Assembly: GCA_030623035.1 (NCBI GenBank)
Contig: JAUXFK010000112.1
Location: 1-9,294, forward strand
Direction of reading: 5' to 3'
Source of the DNA: Deltaproteobacteria bacterium
GTDB taxonomy: Bacteria > Desulfobacterota > UBA8473
DNA: 9,294 nucleotides
The translations under genes were made by a program, and so were the position numbers. Below are positions 1 through 6,322 of the stretch, piece by piece. Within the stretch, counting starts at the first letter, position 1. Each line of letters starts with the position of its first letter. The notes under the pieces are model-generated. The model ran no database searches. It was given only the letters and a program-made list of their open reading frames with translations, and was not told where the DNA came from.

Positions 1-1
1 C

Positions 2-103
2 TTCGGGTTAAATCAATTTGTTGATATAGGAATTTATTGTGAAAGAAGGATGCTTTTAAAAGAAATGTTAAATTGGATTGAATGGAATGTTAACTGGGGT
101 TAA
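2..103 (+). CDS. Possible C-terminal fragment of an unidentified protein (5' end outside window)
   Basis: Reading frame 2 is open from the window edge to a TAA at 101-103, giving about 33 residues that include CERRMLLKEMLNWIEW near the end. The other two forward frames close within the first 25 bases. The Arg...Leu-Leu...Leu-Asn-Trp spacing resembles the closing 'R..ll...lnWl' stretch of some secreted peptidases and amidotransferase-like proteins, but that is a loose impression and I do not assign a family. In support, the purine-rich repeat directly after the stop is like those after rny and ymdB, and the putative gene would converge on the CLC gene with an inverted repeat between them. An open frame this short can occur by chance. 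Confidence 0.35.
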   Translation, partial: FGLNQFVDIGIYCERRMLLKEMLNWIEWNVNWG

Positions 104-120
104 AGGCTAAGGGCGAAGAG
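101..120 (+). repeat. Purine-rich degenerate heptamer repeat (copy 1)
   Basis: The stretch beginning at the TAA reads as GGCTAAG-like units (AAAGGCTAAGGGCGAAG). It resembles the longer array after rny at 6265-6300 and the short one after ymdB at 7268-7288. This is a short, degenerate copy. Confidence 0.4.
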
Positions 121-149
121 GCAGGTTGGGTTGAGGGACGAAAACCAAC

Positions 150-228
150 GTAACTACTCAGGTTCAAAGTTCCAAGGTTCACGGTTTAGAGAACTGCTAA
201 CTGTGAACCTTGGAATCTGAGTAGTTAC
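150..228. repeat. Long imperfect inverted repeat between convergent gene ends
   Basis: The left arm (150-189) and right arm (198-228) are reverse complements. The outer 12 bases (GTAACTACTCAG) are identical, and an inner block containing TTCCAAGGTTCAC also matches. The left arm carries about seven extra bases (around 162-168), which would bulge. The RNA would fold into a hairpin of about 30 pairs with a short loop. It lies 7 bases past the CLC stop codon and about 46 bases past the possible + strand ORF stop. It could act as a bidirectional transcription-end structure or be a dispersed intergenic repeat. Neither side has a strong T run; reading leftward, only a GTTGGTTTT stretch follows the stem. 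Confidence 0.75.
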
Positions 229-234
229 CAATTT

Positions 235-2076
235 TTATAGGGTTATGATGTCCTTTTGGGGCCAGGCTTCAACTGCCTTCGACATCGCGTTATTGTAAGC
301 GTTAATTAGGTCCCTTCTACTGACCATTCCTATGACTTTTTTGGGGTTCTCAGGGTCTACAACCGGAAGCTCCTCTAAATTTTTGAGAGTGAATTTTCTG
401 AGTGCGTTGTTCAGATCTTCGTCTGGGGTTACGGTTATGATATCTACTATGGCTATATCCTTTGCGATGACAAGGTTTGGCAATATCTCTTCAGTCAGCA
501 GCCTTCTCACGTCGTAAATATCAAATATTCCTGTCATGAGTCCAGCGGAGTCAACAACCGGGAAATAGGATGATTTGCTTACGGATATTAGATGAATTAT
601 CTTCCTTAGAGGAGTTGTTTCCTTGACGGAGGTGAATTCATTGGGGATATCAATGGCGTTACTGACCTTCAACCCCTCCAATACATCAATCATATACTCT
701 CCCCTGTGGGCCGGGGAGTCTACGCGTGTAGGCACCTGTCTTTCGTATATGGTAAATTTCCTGGAAAACAGGAGAGCAATCGCGCATACGAGCATCAAAG
801 GTGTAAGGAGCCCGTAATTCCCGCTGAGTTCACAGACCATGATCAGTGTTGATATGGGGGTATTTGCCACTCCCGCGAAAAACCCGGCCATTCCGACGAG
901 CACATATGCGCTCGGTTGTGATACAAGCTCGGGAAAGAAATGGTGTGCAATCCCGCCAAATGCCCCACCCAGCATAGCTCCTATTATCAGGGATGGTGCA
1001 AATACACCACCACTTCCCCCGGATGATATGGTAAACGATGTCGCCAGTATCTTGGCAAAGGCTAATATCAGCATTAACCCAATGGCCATCTTTCCATAGA
1101 TGGCAAGTTGCACCCATCCGTAACCGGAGCCCAAGACCTGGGGATAGAATAGAGCAAGGCAACCTACAAGAAGGCCTCCTATAGCCGGCTTTATGTGAGG
1201 AGGACCTGGAAGCCTTTTGAAGAACTCTCTCATTCCATAAAAAACTTTAACATATACATGCCCTAATGCGACACACGTTGCAGCAAGTATGAAATAGATT
1301 ATAAGTTCGAGGGGATTGTTAAATGTAAAGTCAGGTGTATGAAATAGAGCACCCCAACCTACTATTGACGAAAACACAGAGTATCCTATAATTGATGATA
1401 TTATCGCAGGGATAATGGCCTCGTATTCCAGCTCTGCCTCGCTGTAAAGAACTTCTGCTGCAAATAGAGCCCCCCCTAAAGGGGCACGGAAGATACTCCC
1501 TACTCCTCCCCCAATTCCTGCTACCAACATTATTCTTCGTTCTTTATCGGTAAGTCCCAATTTCGTCGCAAGATAGGAACCAAAGCCCGCACCAATCTGT
1601 GCTATAGGTCCTTCTCTTCCTGCTGAGCCACCGGACCCTATGGTTATTGCCGAGGCAATCGTCTTTATAAACGGGACCCTTTTTCGTATTACCCCCTTTT
1701 TGTGATGAAATGCCTCTATTGCTGCATCGGTTCCATGCCCCTCGGCCTCCGGTGCCCACTTATAGACTATAAAACCCGCAATAAGACCTCCCATGGCAGG
1801 GATAAAAGCAAAGTACCATGGAATTCCTGTGTCCAGGGTAAAGAGACTCTGTTGCAGGGAATTGTATAAGGGGGAGACAACCCCCGTAGTCTCATCGATC
1901 ATAGGGGGGGCATAACTGCCTGCCTTCGTAAGAAAAAAGTAACTCCCTATCTTCAGCAGGTGATAGAAAACTACAGCTCCGAGGCCAGATATAACACCAA
2001 CTATTGAACTGAGGAATATAAGTTTGGTTATGGCCTTTATGCTTGTTGAGGAATTATTAGAACTTGATTTTTCCAT
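235..2076 (-). CDS. CLC-family chloride channel/transporter with C-terminal CBS pair
   Basis: A 613-residue integral inner-membrane protein that moves chloride or related anions. Hydrophobic segments cover residues about 15-440. The anion-pathway motifs are visible: GHGTD at 113-117 in place of GSGIP, GREGP at 153-157 with the gating glutamate E155, GGVFAP ending at P361, and a tyrosine (Y421) in the position of the E. coli Tyr445. At the E. coli E202-E203 pair the protein has E208-V209, so the internal proton glutamate is replaced by Val as in eukaryotic CLC channels. Residues about 465-530 and 540-600 form two CBS domains, the usual cytosolic nucleotide-sensing module. The ATG at 2076 has a GGAAGAAG stretch about 11 bases upstream and gives a normal hydrophilic N-tail. 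The gene stands alone, divergent from dusB. Ion specificity and channel versus antiporter mode cannot be decided here. Confidence 0.95.
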   Translation of the reverse strand: MEKSSSNNSSTSIKAITKLIFLSSIVGVISGLGAVVFYHLLKIGSYFFLTKAGSYAPPMIDETTGVVSPLYNSLQQSLFTLDTGIPWYFAFIPAMGGLIAGFIVYKWAPEAEGHGTDAAIEAFHHKKGVIRKRVPFIKTIASAITIGSGGSAGREGPIAQIGAGFGSYLATKLGLTDKERRIMLVAGIGGGVGSIFRAPLGGALFAAEVLYSEAELEYEAIIPAIISSIIGYSVFSSIVGWGALFHTPDFTFNNPLELIIYFILAATCVALGHVYVKVFYGMREFFKRLPGPPHIKPAIGGLLVGCLALFYPQVLGSGYGWVQLAIYGKMAIGLMLILAFAKILATSFTISSGGSGGVFAPSLIIGAMLGGAFGGIAHHFFPELVSQPSAYVLVGMAGFFAGVANTPISTLIMVCELSGNYGLLTPLMLVCAIALLFSRKFTIYERQVPTRVDSPAHRGEYMIDVLEGLKVSNAIDIPNEFTSVKETTPLRKIIHLISVSKSSYFPVVDSAGLMTGIFDIYDVRRLLTEEILPNLVIAKDIAIVDIITVTPDEDLNNALRKFTLKNLEELPVVDPENPKKVIGMVSRRDLINAYNNAMSKAVEAWPQKDIITL

Positions 2077-2437
2077 TAGTGTCTATGCTTCTTCCGAGAT
2101 TTCACTTGAAGGGAGAGGCCCCATTGGGACAAATGTTATAGTATCGAAAAAGTTTAAAGTGCCTAAAGTTAAAAAATGTGCTTTCAGCGCAGCCTGTTCC
2201 AAATTTGACTGTTATTAACTTTAGCTCACTCTTAATCAATAATTACAAAGATTTTGTCATATCGACAAACTATTGTCGATGTTGAAACAGTAAGCAGCCT
2301 AAGCTACATCGGAAAGCTATATAAATTCGGAATTCGTGTCCACTTCCCTTTCAACTACCGAACACAATACATTTATGATATATTGTTGAAAATTTCCAGG
2401 AAAAAGTACTTAGTCAATCAAAGCCGATAGTCTTCAA
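2077..2437. other. Divergent spacer between the CLC gene and dusB
   Basis: This 361-bp gap has no convincing gene; the open frame running through it overlaps the CLC start and has no recognisable product. On the minus strand, TATAAC (2140 to 2135) could be a -10 for the CLC gene, but the nearest -35 (TAGGCA, 2165 to 2160) is 19 bases away and weak. On the plus strand, TATGAT (2374-2379) could be a -10 for dusB with no good -35. The clearest element is the inverted repeat at 2261-2280. Confidence 0.5.
2261..2280. repeat. Perfect 8-bp inverted repeat, operator-like, upstream of dusB
   Basis: ATCGACAA (2261-2268) and TTGTCGAT (2273-2280) are exact reverse complements around a 4-base centre, ACTA. 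The 20-bp size and near two-turn spacing fit a dimeric repressor or activator site as well as a small hairpin. It sits about 185 bases before the CLC start and 157 before dusB, so it could serve either gene. No T run follows, which argues against a terminator. No regulator is identified. Confidence 0.5.
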
Positions 2438-3409
2438 ATGAAAATAGGTAAATTATCTCTAAGAAATAACGTGTTGTTGGCGCCGATGGCAGGGATTACG
2501 GATCTCGTGTTCAGGTTGCTTGTCAGAGAATTTGGGTGTGCTCTTGGTTTTACCGAGATGATCAGTGCAAATGGTCTGGTCAGGGGAACGGAAAAAAGCT
2601 ATCGATATCTCGAAACAACGCCCAATGACAAGCCGCTTGGTGTACAGATATTCGGGTCTGATCCTGATGTACTTTCCGAAGCTGCAAGAATAGTAACGGA
2701 TAGAGGTGCCGATCTTGTGGATATTAACATGGGTTGTCCTGTGAAAAAGGTTTTGAAAACCGGTGCGGGAGGTGCCCTGATGAAGGAACCAGCAAAGGTT
2801 GCAGTCATATTGCAACGCCTCAGAGAGGCTACGCCCCTGCCATTAACAGTGAAAATACGTTCAGGGTGGAATCATGATGAAATAAGTGCTCTGAATATAG
2901 CCCGTATTGCTCAGGATTGTGGTGTAGATGCCGTGATCTTGCATCCTCGTACTGTGAATCAGGGATTTGGGGGCAGGGCAGACTGGAGCCTTATTGCGAG
3001 TGTAAAAAAATGCTTGAATATATCTGTTGTAGGGAGTGGAGACATAAGAAGTCCCGAAGATGCCCGCAGAATGTTGGATGAAACCGGATGTGACGGTGTG
3101 ATGGTAGGAAGAGGGGTTTTGGGAAACCCATGGATTATTAAAAACATAGTATATTATCTCAAGGGTAAAAATGTTTTATTACCACCTACCCTGCGAGAAA
3201 GAGAAGGTATAATCAAGCAGCATTTAAACATGAGTGTTGATTTTCTCGGTGCAAGGGTTGGGGTAAGAAATTTCCGTAAACATATGTCATGGTATACGAA
3301 AGGTTTAAAAGGAGGTTCCCGGTTTAGAGAGATGGTTGGAAAAGTTGATGAGAAAGAATCTGTGCTGGATGCAGTTCACAGATATTTTCAGTCCATAAAT
3401 GAAAAATAG
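2438..3409 (+). CDS. dusB: tRNA-dihydrouridine synthase (DusB/NifR3 family)
   Basis: A 323-residue cytosolic flavoenzyme that reduces specific uridines in tRNA to dihydrouridine, using FMN and NADPH. The TIM-barrel signatures appear in order: LAPMAGITD at 14-22 (FMN phosphate region), DINMGCPVKKV at 94-104 with the catalytic cysteine C99, KIRSGW at 138-143, HPRT at 168-171, GSGDI at 198-202 and a VGRG...NPW segment near 222-232. The C-terminal helical domain that contacts tRNA runs from about 245 to the end. Length and the MKIG...L.NNV...APMAG start fit the DusB/NifR3 subgroup. The ATG lacks a clear Shine-Dalgarno sequence, but no other start fits the family better. It probably has its own promoter in the spacer; a separate promoter follows before zapB, so it is likely not in the zap block. 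Confidence 0.95.
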   Translation: MKIGKLSLRNNVLLAPMAGITDLVFRLLVREFGCALGFTEMISANGLVRGTEKSYRYLETTPNDKPLGVQIFGSDPDVLSEAARIVTDRGADLVDINMGCPVKKVLKTGAGGALMKEPAKVAVILQRLREATPLPLTVKIRSGWNHDEISALNIARIAQDCGVDAVILHPRTVNQGFGGRADWSLIASVKKCLNISVVGSGDIRSPEDARRMLDETGCDGVMVGRGVLGNPWIIKNIVYYLKGKNVLLPPTLREREGIIKQHLNMSVDFLGARVGVRNFRKHMSWYTKGLKGGSRFREMVGKVDEKESVLDAVHRYFQSINEK

Positions 3410-3420
3410 ATGGCGAATCA

Positions 3421-3465
3421 CCTGTTTGACCTGTTTCCTTAGCAATTTGGGTCAATTTTGGGTCA
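3421..3465. repeat. Short tandem direct repeats after dusB
   Basis: CCTGTTT occurs at 3421-3427 and again at 3430-3436 (9-bp period). TTTGGGTCA occurs at 3446-3454 and again at 3457-3465 (11-bp period). A related GGCAATTTCGG follows near 3477. They could be a binding site read once per helical turn or simple slippage. The dusB-zapB gap (3410-3661) contains no gene and no clear rho-independent terminator. Confidence 0.35.
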
Positions 3466-3534
3466 CATCTTCATAGGCAATTTCGGATCTCCTGCCCCCC
3501 TGATGGGTCCGGGCTCACATCTTTGTTCTGACTA

Positions 3535-3552
3535 TTTAACGCTTACGTTAAA
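3535..3552. promoter_or_regulatory. Inverted repeat just upstream of the zapB promoter (operator candidate)
   Basis: TTTAACG (3535-3541) and CGTTAAA (3546-3552) are exact reverse complements separated by CTTA. The repeat ends 9 bases before the TTGACT of the promoter, a typical place for an activator or repressor. No T tract follows on either strand, so a terminator is unlikely. The protein that would bind is unknown. Confidence 0.4.
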
Positions 3553-3561
3553 AATAAGGCC

Positions 3562-3590
3562 TTGACTTTTATTGGTTGAGTTGACATAAT
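3562..3590 (+). promoter_or_regulatory. Sigma70-type promoter for the zapB-zapA-6S block
   Basis: TTGACT (3562-3567) and CATAAT (3585-3590) each match five of six consensus bases, with an ideal 17-bp spacer. Transcription would begin near 3597. This is the best promoter match before the zap genes; zapA and 6S RNA could be read from the same start. Confidence 0.65.
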
Positions 3591-3663
3591 TCTCGACATC
3601 CAATTTGACCTTCTTGTGTTTGAGAAGGGGAAAGTGGCTGACTTAATGGAGCAAGGTAAGGTT

Positions 3664-3894
3664 TTGGAATTAGTTAAATTTAATGAACTTGAAGGGAAAA
3701 TTAAAGTATTAATAGAGGAGTATTCGTTCCTGAAAAACAGGAATCAGGTATTGGAAGAATTATCAGAGGATAAGGATGAGGAGTTAGAAAGGGTAAATAG
3801 TAAGATAAAGAGATTAAATGAAGAATGGGATGCTGTTCGCGCAAAGGTAGATTCACTTCTTGATATGCTTCAGGATATAAGTGTGCCACAGTAA
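3664..3894 (+). CDS. zapB: ZapB-like coiled-coil cell division protein
   Basis: A small hydrophilic protein (76 residues from this start) that is almost entirely heptad-patterned coiled coil (about residues 8-70), opening with MELVKFNELEGKIKVL and closing with a WDAVRAKVDSLLDML segment. This is the layout of the ZapB family (DUF904-type), which stabilises the FtsZ ring through ZapA. The next gene encodes ZapA, which supports the call. I chose the TTG at 3664 because AAGG (3653-3656) lies 7 bases ahead and the family usually begins a few residues before the LE.KI coil. Alternatives are GTG 3616, GTG 3634 and ATG 3646; only the GTG at 3634 has purines (GAGAAGGGG) nearby, at a short distance. 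Sequence identity to known ZapB cannot be measured here, and short coiled coils are easy to misassign. Confidence 0.6.
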   Translation: MELVKFNELEGKIKVLIEEYSFLKNRNQVLEELSEDKDEELERVNSKIKRLNEEWDAVRAKVDSLLDMLQDISVPQ

Positions 3895-3905
3895 AGTTTA
3901 AGGTA

Positions 3906-4190
3906 ATGCTTTTGAAAAAGCGATTTAATATCGAAGTTCTGGGGCAAGAGATTTTAGTATTGAGTGACTCAGGGGATGAACACGTAGCAGAGATAGTTCA
4001 ATATGTTAATAACAAGGCGGAAGAAGTAGGGAATACTTCCGGAAATATTTCGACATTGAATGTCGCCATCTTGGTTGCTTTAAACATTGCTGATGAGTTT
4101 TTTAAGTTTGAAAAAAACAAGGAAGATATTCATAGTCAATTGGAAAGCAGGACCGAAAAATTGATTAATTTCATTGAGGAAGGAAGATAG
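3906..4190 (+). CDS. zapA: Cell division protein ZapA
   Basis: A 94-residue cytosolic protein that bundles and stabilises FtsZ filaments at the division site. The N-terminal RFNIEVLGQEILVLSD stretch is the family's beta-strand signature. The central STLNVAILVALNIADEFFKF helix corresponds to the conserved 'a.laAlniadel' region, and the C-terminus is a dimerising coiled coil. It starts 11 bases after the zapB stop, and 6S RNA follows, the same zapA-ssrS order as in E. coli. The start is uncertain: the ATG at 3906 has AAGG (3900-3903) only 2 bases away, whereas the TTG at 3912 has the same AAGG at an 8-base spacing and would give the more typical MKKRFNIEVLGQ beginning. Confidence 0.85.
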   Translation: MLLKKRFNIEVLGQEILVLSDSGDEHVAEIVQYVNNKAEEVGNTSGNISTLNVAILVALNIADEFFKFEKNKEDIHSQLESRTEKLINFIEEGR

Positions 4191-4202
4191 TAAGTAAGAA
4201 AC

Positions 4203-4411
4203 TATAGAATCCCCTGCGATGCGCGTGATTAGCATAAAGTTTTTGAACCAACACCTTGTGAATAGGGAGCCTTTCCTTGTTAGCGGTGTGCATGGCTGCC
4301 AGTATCTCGTGATAGCGGGAGGCAGAAAGCCTAAAGCAACAACAGGGCACCCACTTTTTAAAGCGGTTCAAAAAGGTAGTTGTTAACACGGTATAGGCGG
4401 GGGATCTTTCA
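4203..4411 (+). ncRNA. ssrS: 6S RNA
   Basis: This stretch has the long rod of 6S RNA, which mimics an open promoter and sequesters sigma70 RNA polymerase in stationary phase. The closing stem pairs ATCCCC (4209-4214) with GGGGAT (4400-4405), extended inward by the TGC/GCG bases. Conserved 6S blocks are visible: TTGAACCAACACCTT near 4243-4257, GGGCACCCAC near 4348-4357 and GCGGTTCAA near 4365-4373, with GGTATAGGCGGGG closing the 3' side. The position directly after zapA is the classic one. Open frames read across it are not protein genes. Ends are estimated from the closing stem. It may be processed from the zapA transcript or have its own promoter; I see no strong -10/-35 inside zapA. Confidence 0.86.
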
Positions 4412-4437
4412 GTTTCGTTTGGAAATTTGTTTTTACC

Positions 4438-4469
4438 TTGACTTTGTAGTGGTATAAATGAATTATAAC
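4438..4469 (+). promoter_or_regulatory. Candidate rny promoter region
   Basis: TGGTATAAA (4450-4458) is a good extended -10 element (TGn plus TATAAA). TTGACT (4438-4443) lies too close to serve it, but could pair with TATAAC (4464-4469) at a 20-base spacing. Either way the region between 6S RNA and rny holds promoter-like sequence. No ORF of note occurs in 4412-4698; a purine-rich repeat lies at 4557-4585. Confidence 0.35.
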
Positions 4470-4556
4470 TCCCCCCGAATAGGTTCTGAGAGCTGGGTTA
4501 CCCTTCTACATTACTCTTCATTATTCTTACCCTTTAACAGTATTATCAATTACTTT

Positions 4557-4585
4557 AGGCTGAGGGCAAAAAGATTAAGGGCATA
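4557..4585 (+). repeat. Purine-rich degenerate repeat (copy 2)
   Basis: A GGCTGAGGGC, AAGATTAAGGGC pattern that resembles the heptamer arrays after rny and ymdB. It lies in the 6S-rny gap and is weaker than those copies. Confidence 0.3.
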
Positions 4586-4680
4586 GGAATAGGCTTATTC
4601 TTTTGGCTTGTCTTAAATCTTGGTTTATTGTTCTTATGTATTAATTTATTAGCTATTGTACTGTGTTTTTACAATGGGTT

Positions 4681-4690
4681 AAAGGAGGTG
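4681..4690 (+). promoter_or_regulatory. Strong ribosome binding site for rny
   Basis: AAAGGAGGTG is a near-perfect Shine-Dalgarno sequence. GGAGG (4684-4688) is 10 bases ahead of the TTG at 4699. It lies inside the longer frame that could begin at GTG 4663, so it argues for the TTG start. Confidence 0.85.
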
Positions 4691-4698
4691 AGAAAAAT

Positions 4699-6264
4699 TT
4701 GCTACATTATCATATAGTTATTTTGATGATATTTGGTTCGATTGCCGTAGGGGCGGTGTTAGGATATTTTCTGAGGGAAGGGGTTTCCAGAAAAAGATTG
4801 GAATCCTCAAAAAAGCTATCGGCAAGGATTATTGGTGAAGCACAAAAAGAGGCAGAAACCATAAAGAAGGAATCTCTTCTACAAGCTAAGGAGAATCTTC
4901 TCAAGGCAAGGACTGAGTTCGAAAAGGATATTGGAAATAGAAAGGTAAAACATGACAATTTAGAAAAGAGACTTCATACTAAAGAAGAAAATCTGGATAG
5001 AAGGGAAGAGCTCCTGTTTCAAAAGGAAGCAAATATGGAGAGCAGGGACATGGCGATGATCAATAAGGAGCTTCTCCTGAATGAAAAGCGTAGTGAGTTA
5101 AATAATATTATTGATGAACAGAGAAGAAGATTAGAGGAGATTGCGGGAATTTCGTCTGAAGAAGCAAAAAAATATCTCATTCAATCTATGGGTGAGGAAG
5201 CAAAACGTGAAGCAGCTATAACCATAAGAAAAATAGAAGAAGAAACCAAACGTACTTCTGACAGAAAGTCGCGAGAGATCATAGCTTATGCTATTCAAAG
5301 GTATGCCAGTGATTTCGTGGCTGAAAATACCGTATCCGTGGTAAACTTACCGACAGATGAAATGAAGGGGAGGATTATAGGTAGAGAGGGACGAAATATC
5401 AGAGCGATAGAAGCTGCAACGGGAACAGATTTGATTATTGATGATACTCCTGAAGCTGTAGTCCTCTCAAGTTTTGATCCAATGCGGCGGGAAGTTGCAA
5501 AGATATCTCTGGAAAGACTTATCACCGATGGTAGAATTCATCCAGGGAGGATTGAAGATATTGTCAATAAGGTCAAGTCCGAAGTAGAAGCACTTATTAG
5601 AGAAACAGGTGAGAGGGTATCATTTGATATGGGTGTTCATGATATCCATCCAGAATTAATAAAGCTTTTGGGAAAGCTCAAGTACCGGACAAGCTTTTCC
5701 CAGAATGTCCTTCAACATTCCATAGAAGTTGCTCACATGATGGGTATGCTGGCTGCCGAGTTGGGAATGGATGTGAAAGAGGCCAAAAGGGCGGGATTGC
5801 TTCATGATATAGGAAAGGCCGTTGACCGTGAAGTTGAAGGGACTCATGCCTCTATTGGTGCAGATTATGCTAAAAGATTTGGTGAGTCTGAAAGAATTGT
5901 TCAGGCTATTGCCAGTCACCATGATGACGGTCGTACCAATACACTACTTGCTGTCCTTGTTCAGGCGGCAGACACTTTCTCTGCTGCAAGGCCAGGGGCT
6001 CGCCGGGAAATGTTGGAAACTTATGTAAAACGTCTTGAGGAGCTGGAAAAAATAGCTACTTCTTTTAGAGGTGTTGACAAATGTTACGCTATACAAGCAG
6101 GAAGAGAAATACGTATACTTGTGGAAAATGAAAAAATATCAGATGATGACACAGTAATGTTATGTAGAGATATTGTTAAGAAGATTGAAGCTGAATTAAC
6201 ATATCCTGGTCAGATAAAGGTTACAGTAATAAGGGAAACCAGGGTCCTGGATTTTGCGAGGTAG
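4699..6264 (+). CDS. rny: Ribonuclease Y
   Basis: A 521-residue membrane-anchored endoribonuclease that starts mRNA decay. From the TTG start it has one transmembrane helix (about residues 4-25), then a long charged coiled coil (about 30-200), a KH RNA-binding domain with GRIIGREGRN at 225-234, and an HD phosphohydrolase domain with the LLHDIGKA motif, H369 and D370 being the metal-binding pair. Bacillus RNase Y is 520 residues with H368/D369, so this start matches the family closely. The longer GTG 4663 start would add 12 residues and place the Shine-Dalgarno inside the coding region. Downstream is ymdB, the usual partner of rny. The DGR...AD segment (about 410-424) and the C-terminal helices are also conserved. 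Confidence 0.97.
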   Translation: MLHYHIVILMIFGSIAVGAVLGYFLREGVSRKRLESSKKLSARIIGEAQKEAETIKKESLLQAKENLLKARTEFEKDIGNRKVKHDNLEKRLHTKEENLDRREELLFQKEANMESRDMAMINKELLLNEKRSELNNIIDEQRRRLEEIAGISSEEAKKYLIQSMGEEAKREAAITIRKIEEETKRTSDRKSREIIAYAIQRYASDFVAENTVSVVNLPTDEMKGRIIGREGRNIRAIEAATGTDLIIDDTPEAVVLSSFDPMRREVAKISLERLITDGRIHPGRIEDIVNKVKSEVEALIRETGERVSFDMGVHDIHPELIKLLGKLKYRTSFSQNVLQHSIEVAHMMGMLAAELGMDVKEAKRAGLLHDIGKAVDREVEGTHASIGADYAKRFGESERIVQAIASHHDDGRTNTLLAVLVQAADTFSAARPGARREMLETYVKRLEELEKIATSFRGVDKCYAIQAGREIRILVENEKISDDDTVMLCRDIVKKIEAELTYPGQIKVTVIRETRVLDFAR

Positions 6265-6300
6265 AAAAGGGAAGGCTAAGGGCTAAAAGCTAAAGGGTGG
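6265..6300 (+). repeat. Heptameric purine-rich array after rny
   Basis: Directly after the TAG, the sequence runs as 7-base units: GGCTAAG, GGCTAAA, AGCTAAA, then GGG. It is the longest of four related tracts in this window (101-120, 4557-4585, 7268-7288). It is not coding. Confidence 0.6.
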
Positions 6301-6305
6301 TATGG

Positions 6306-6322
6306 ATCCGCCTCAGGCGGAT
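6306..6322 (+). terminator. Short GC-rich hairpin after rny (weak terminator candidate)
   Basis: ATCCGCC (6306-6312) and GGCGGAT (6316-6322) are exact reverse complements around TCA. The transcript continues TTTG, so the U tract is only three long; termination would be partial at best. It may equally be a dispersed repeat. Confidence 0.35.

Noticed and set aside
830..1162. Open frames on both strands inside the CLC gene
   Set aside because: They lie in shadow frames of a clearly conserved 613-residue protein and have no recognisable domain or ribosome binding site.
2024..2218. A 64-residue + strand open frame over the CLC start and spacer
   Set aside because: It overlaps the conserved CLC start, lacks a Shine-Dalgarno sequence and shows no family features.
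4171..4389. A 72-residue minus-strand open frame
   Set aside because: It is the antisense of the 6S RNA gene; the conserved RNA structure explains the sequence.
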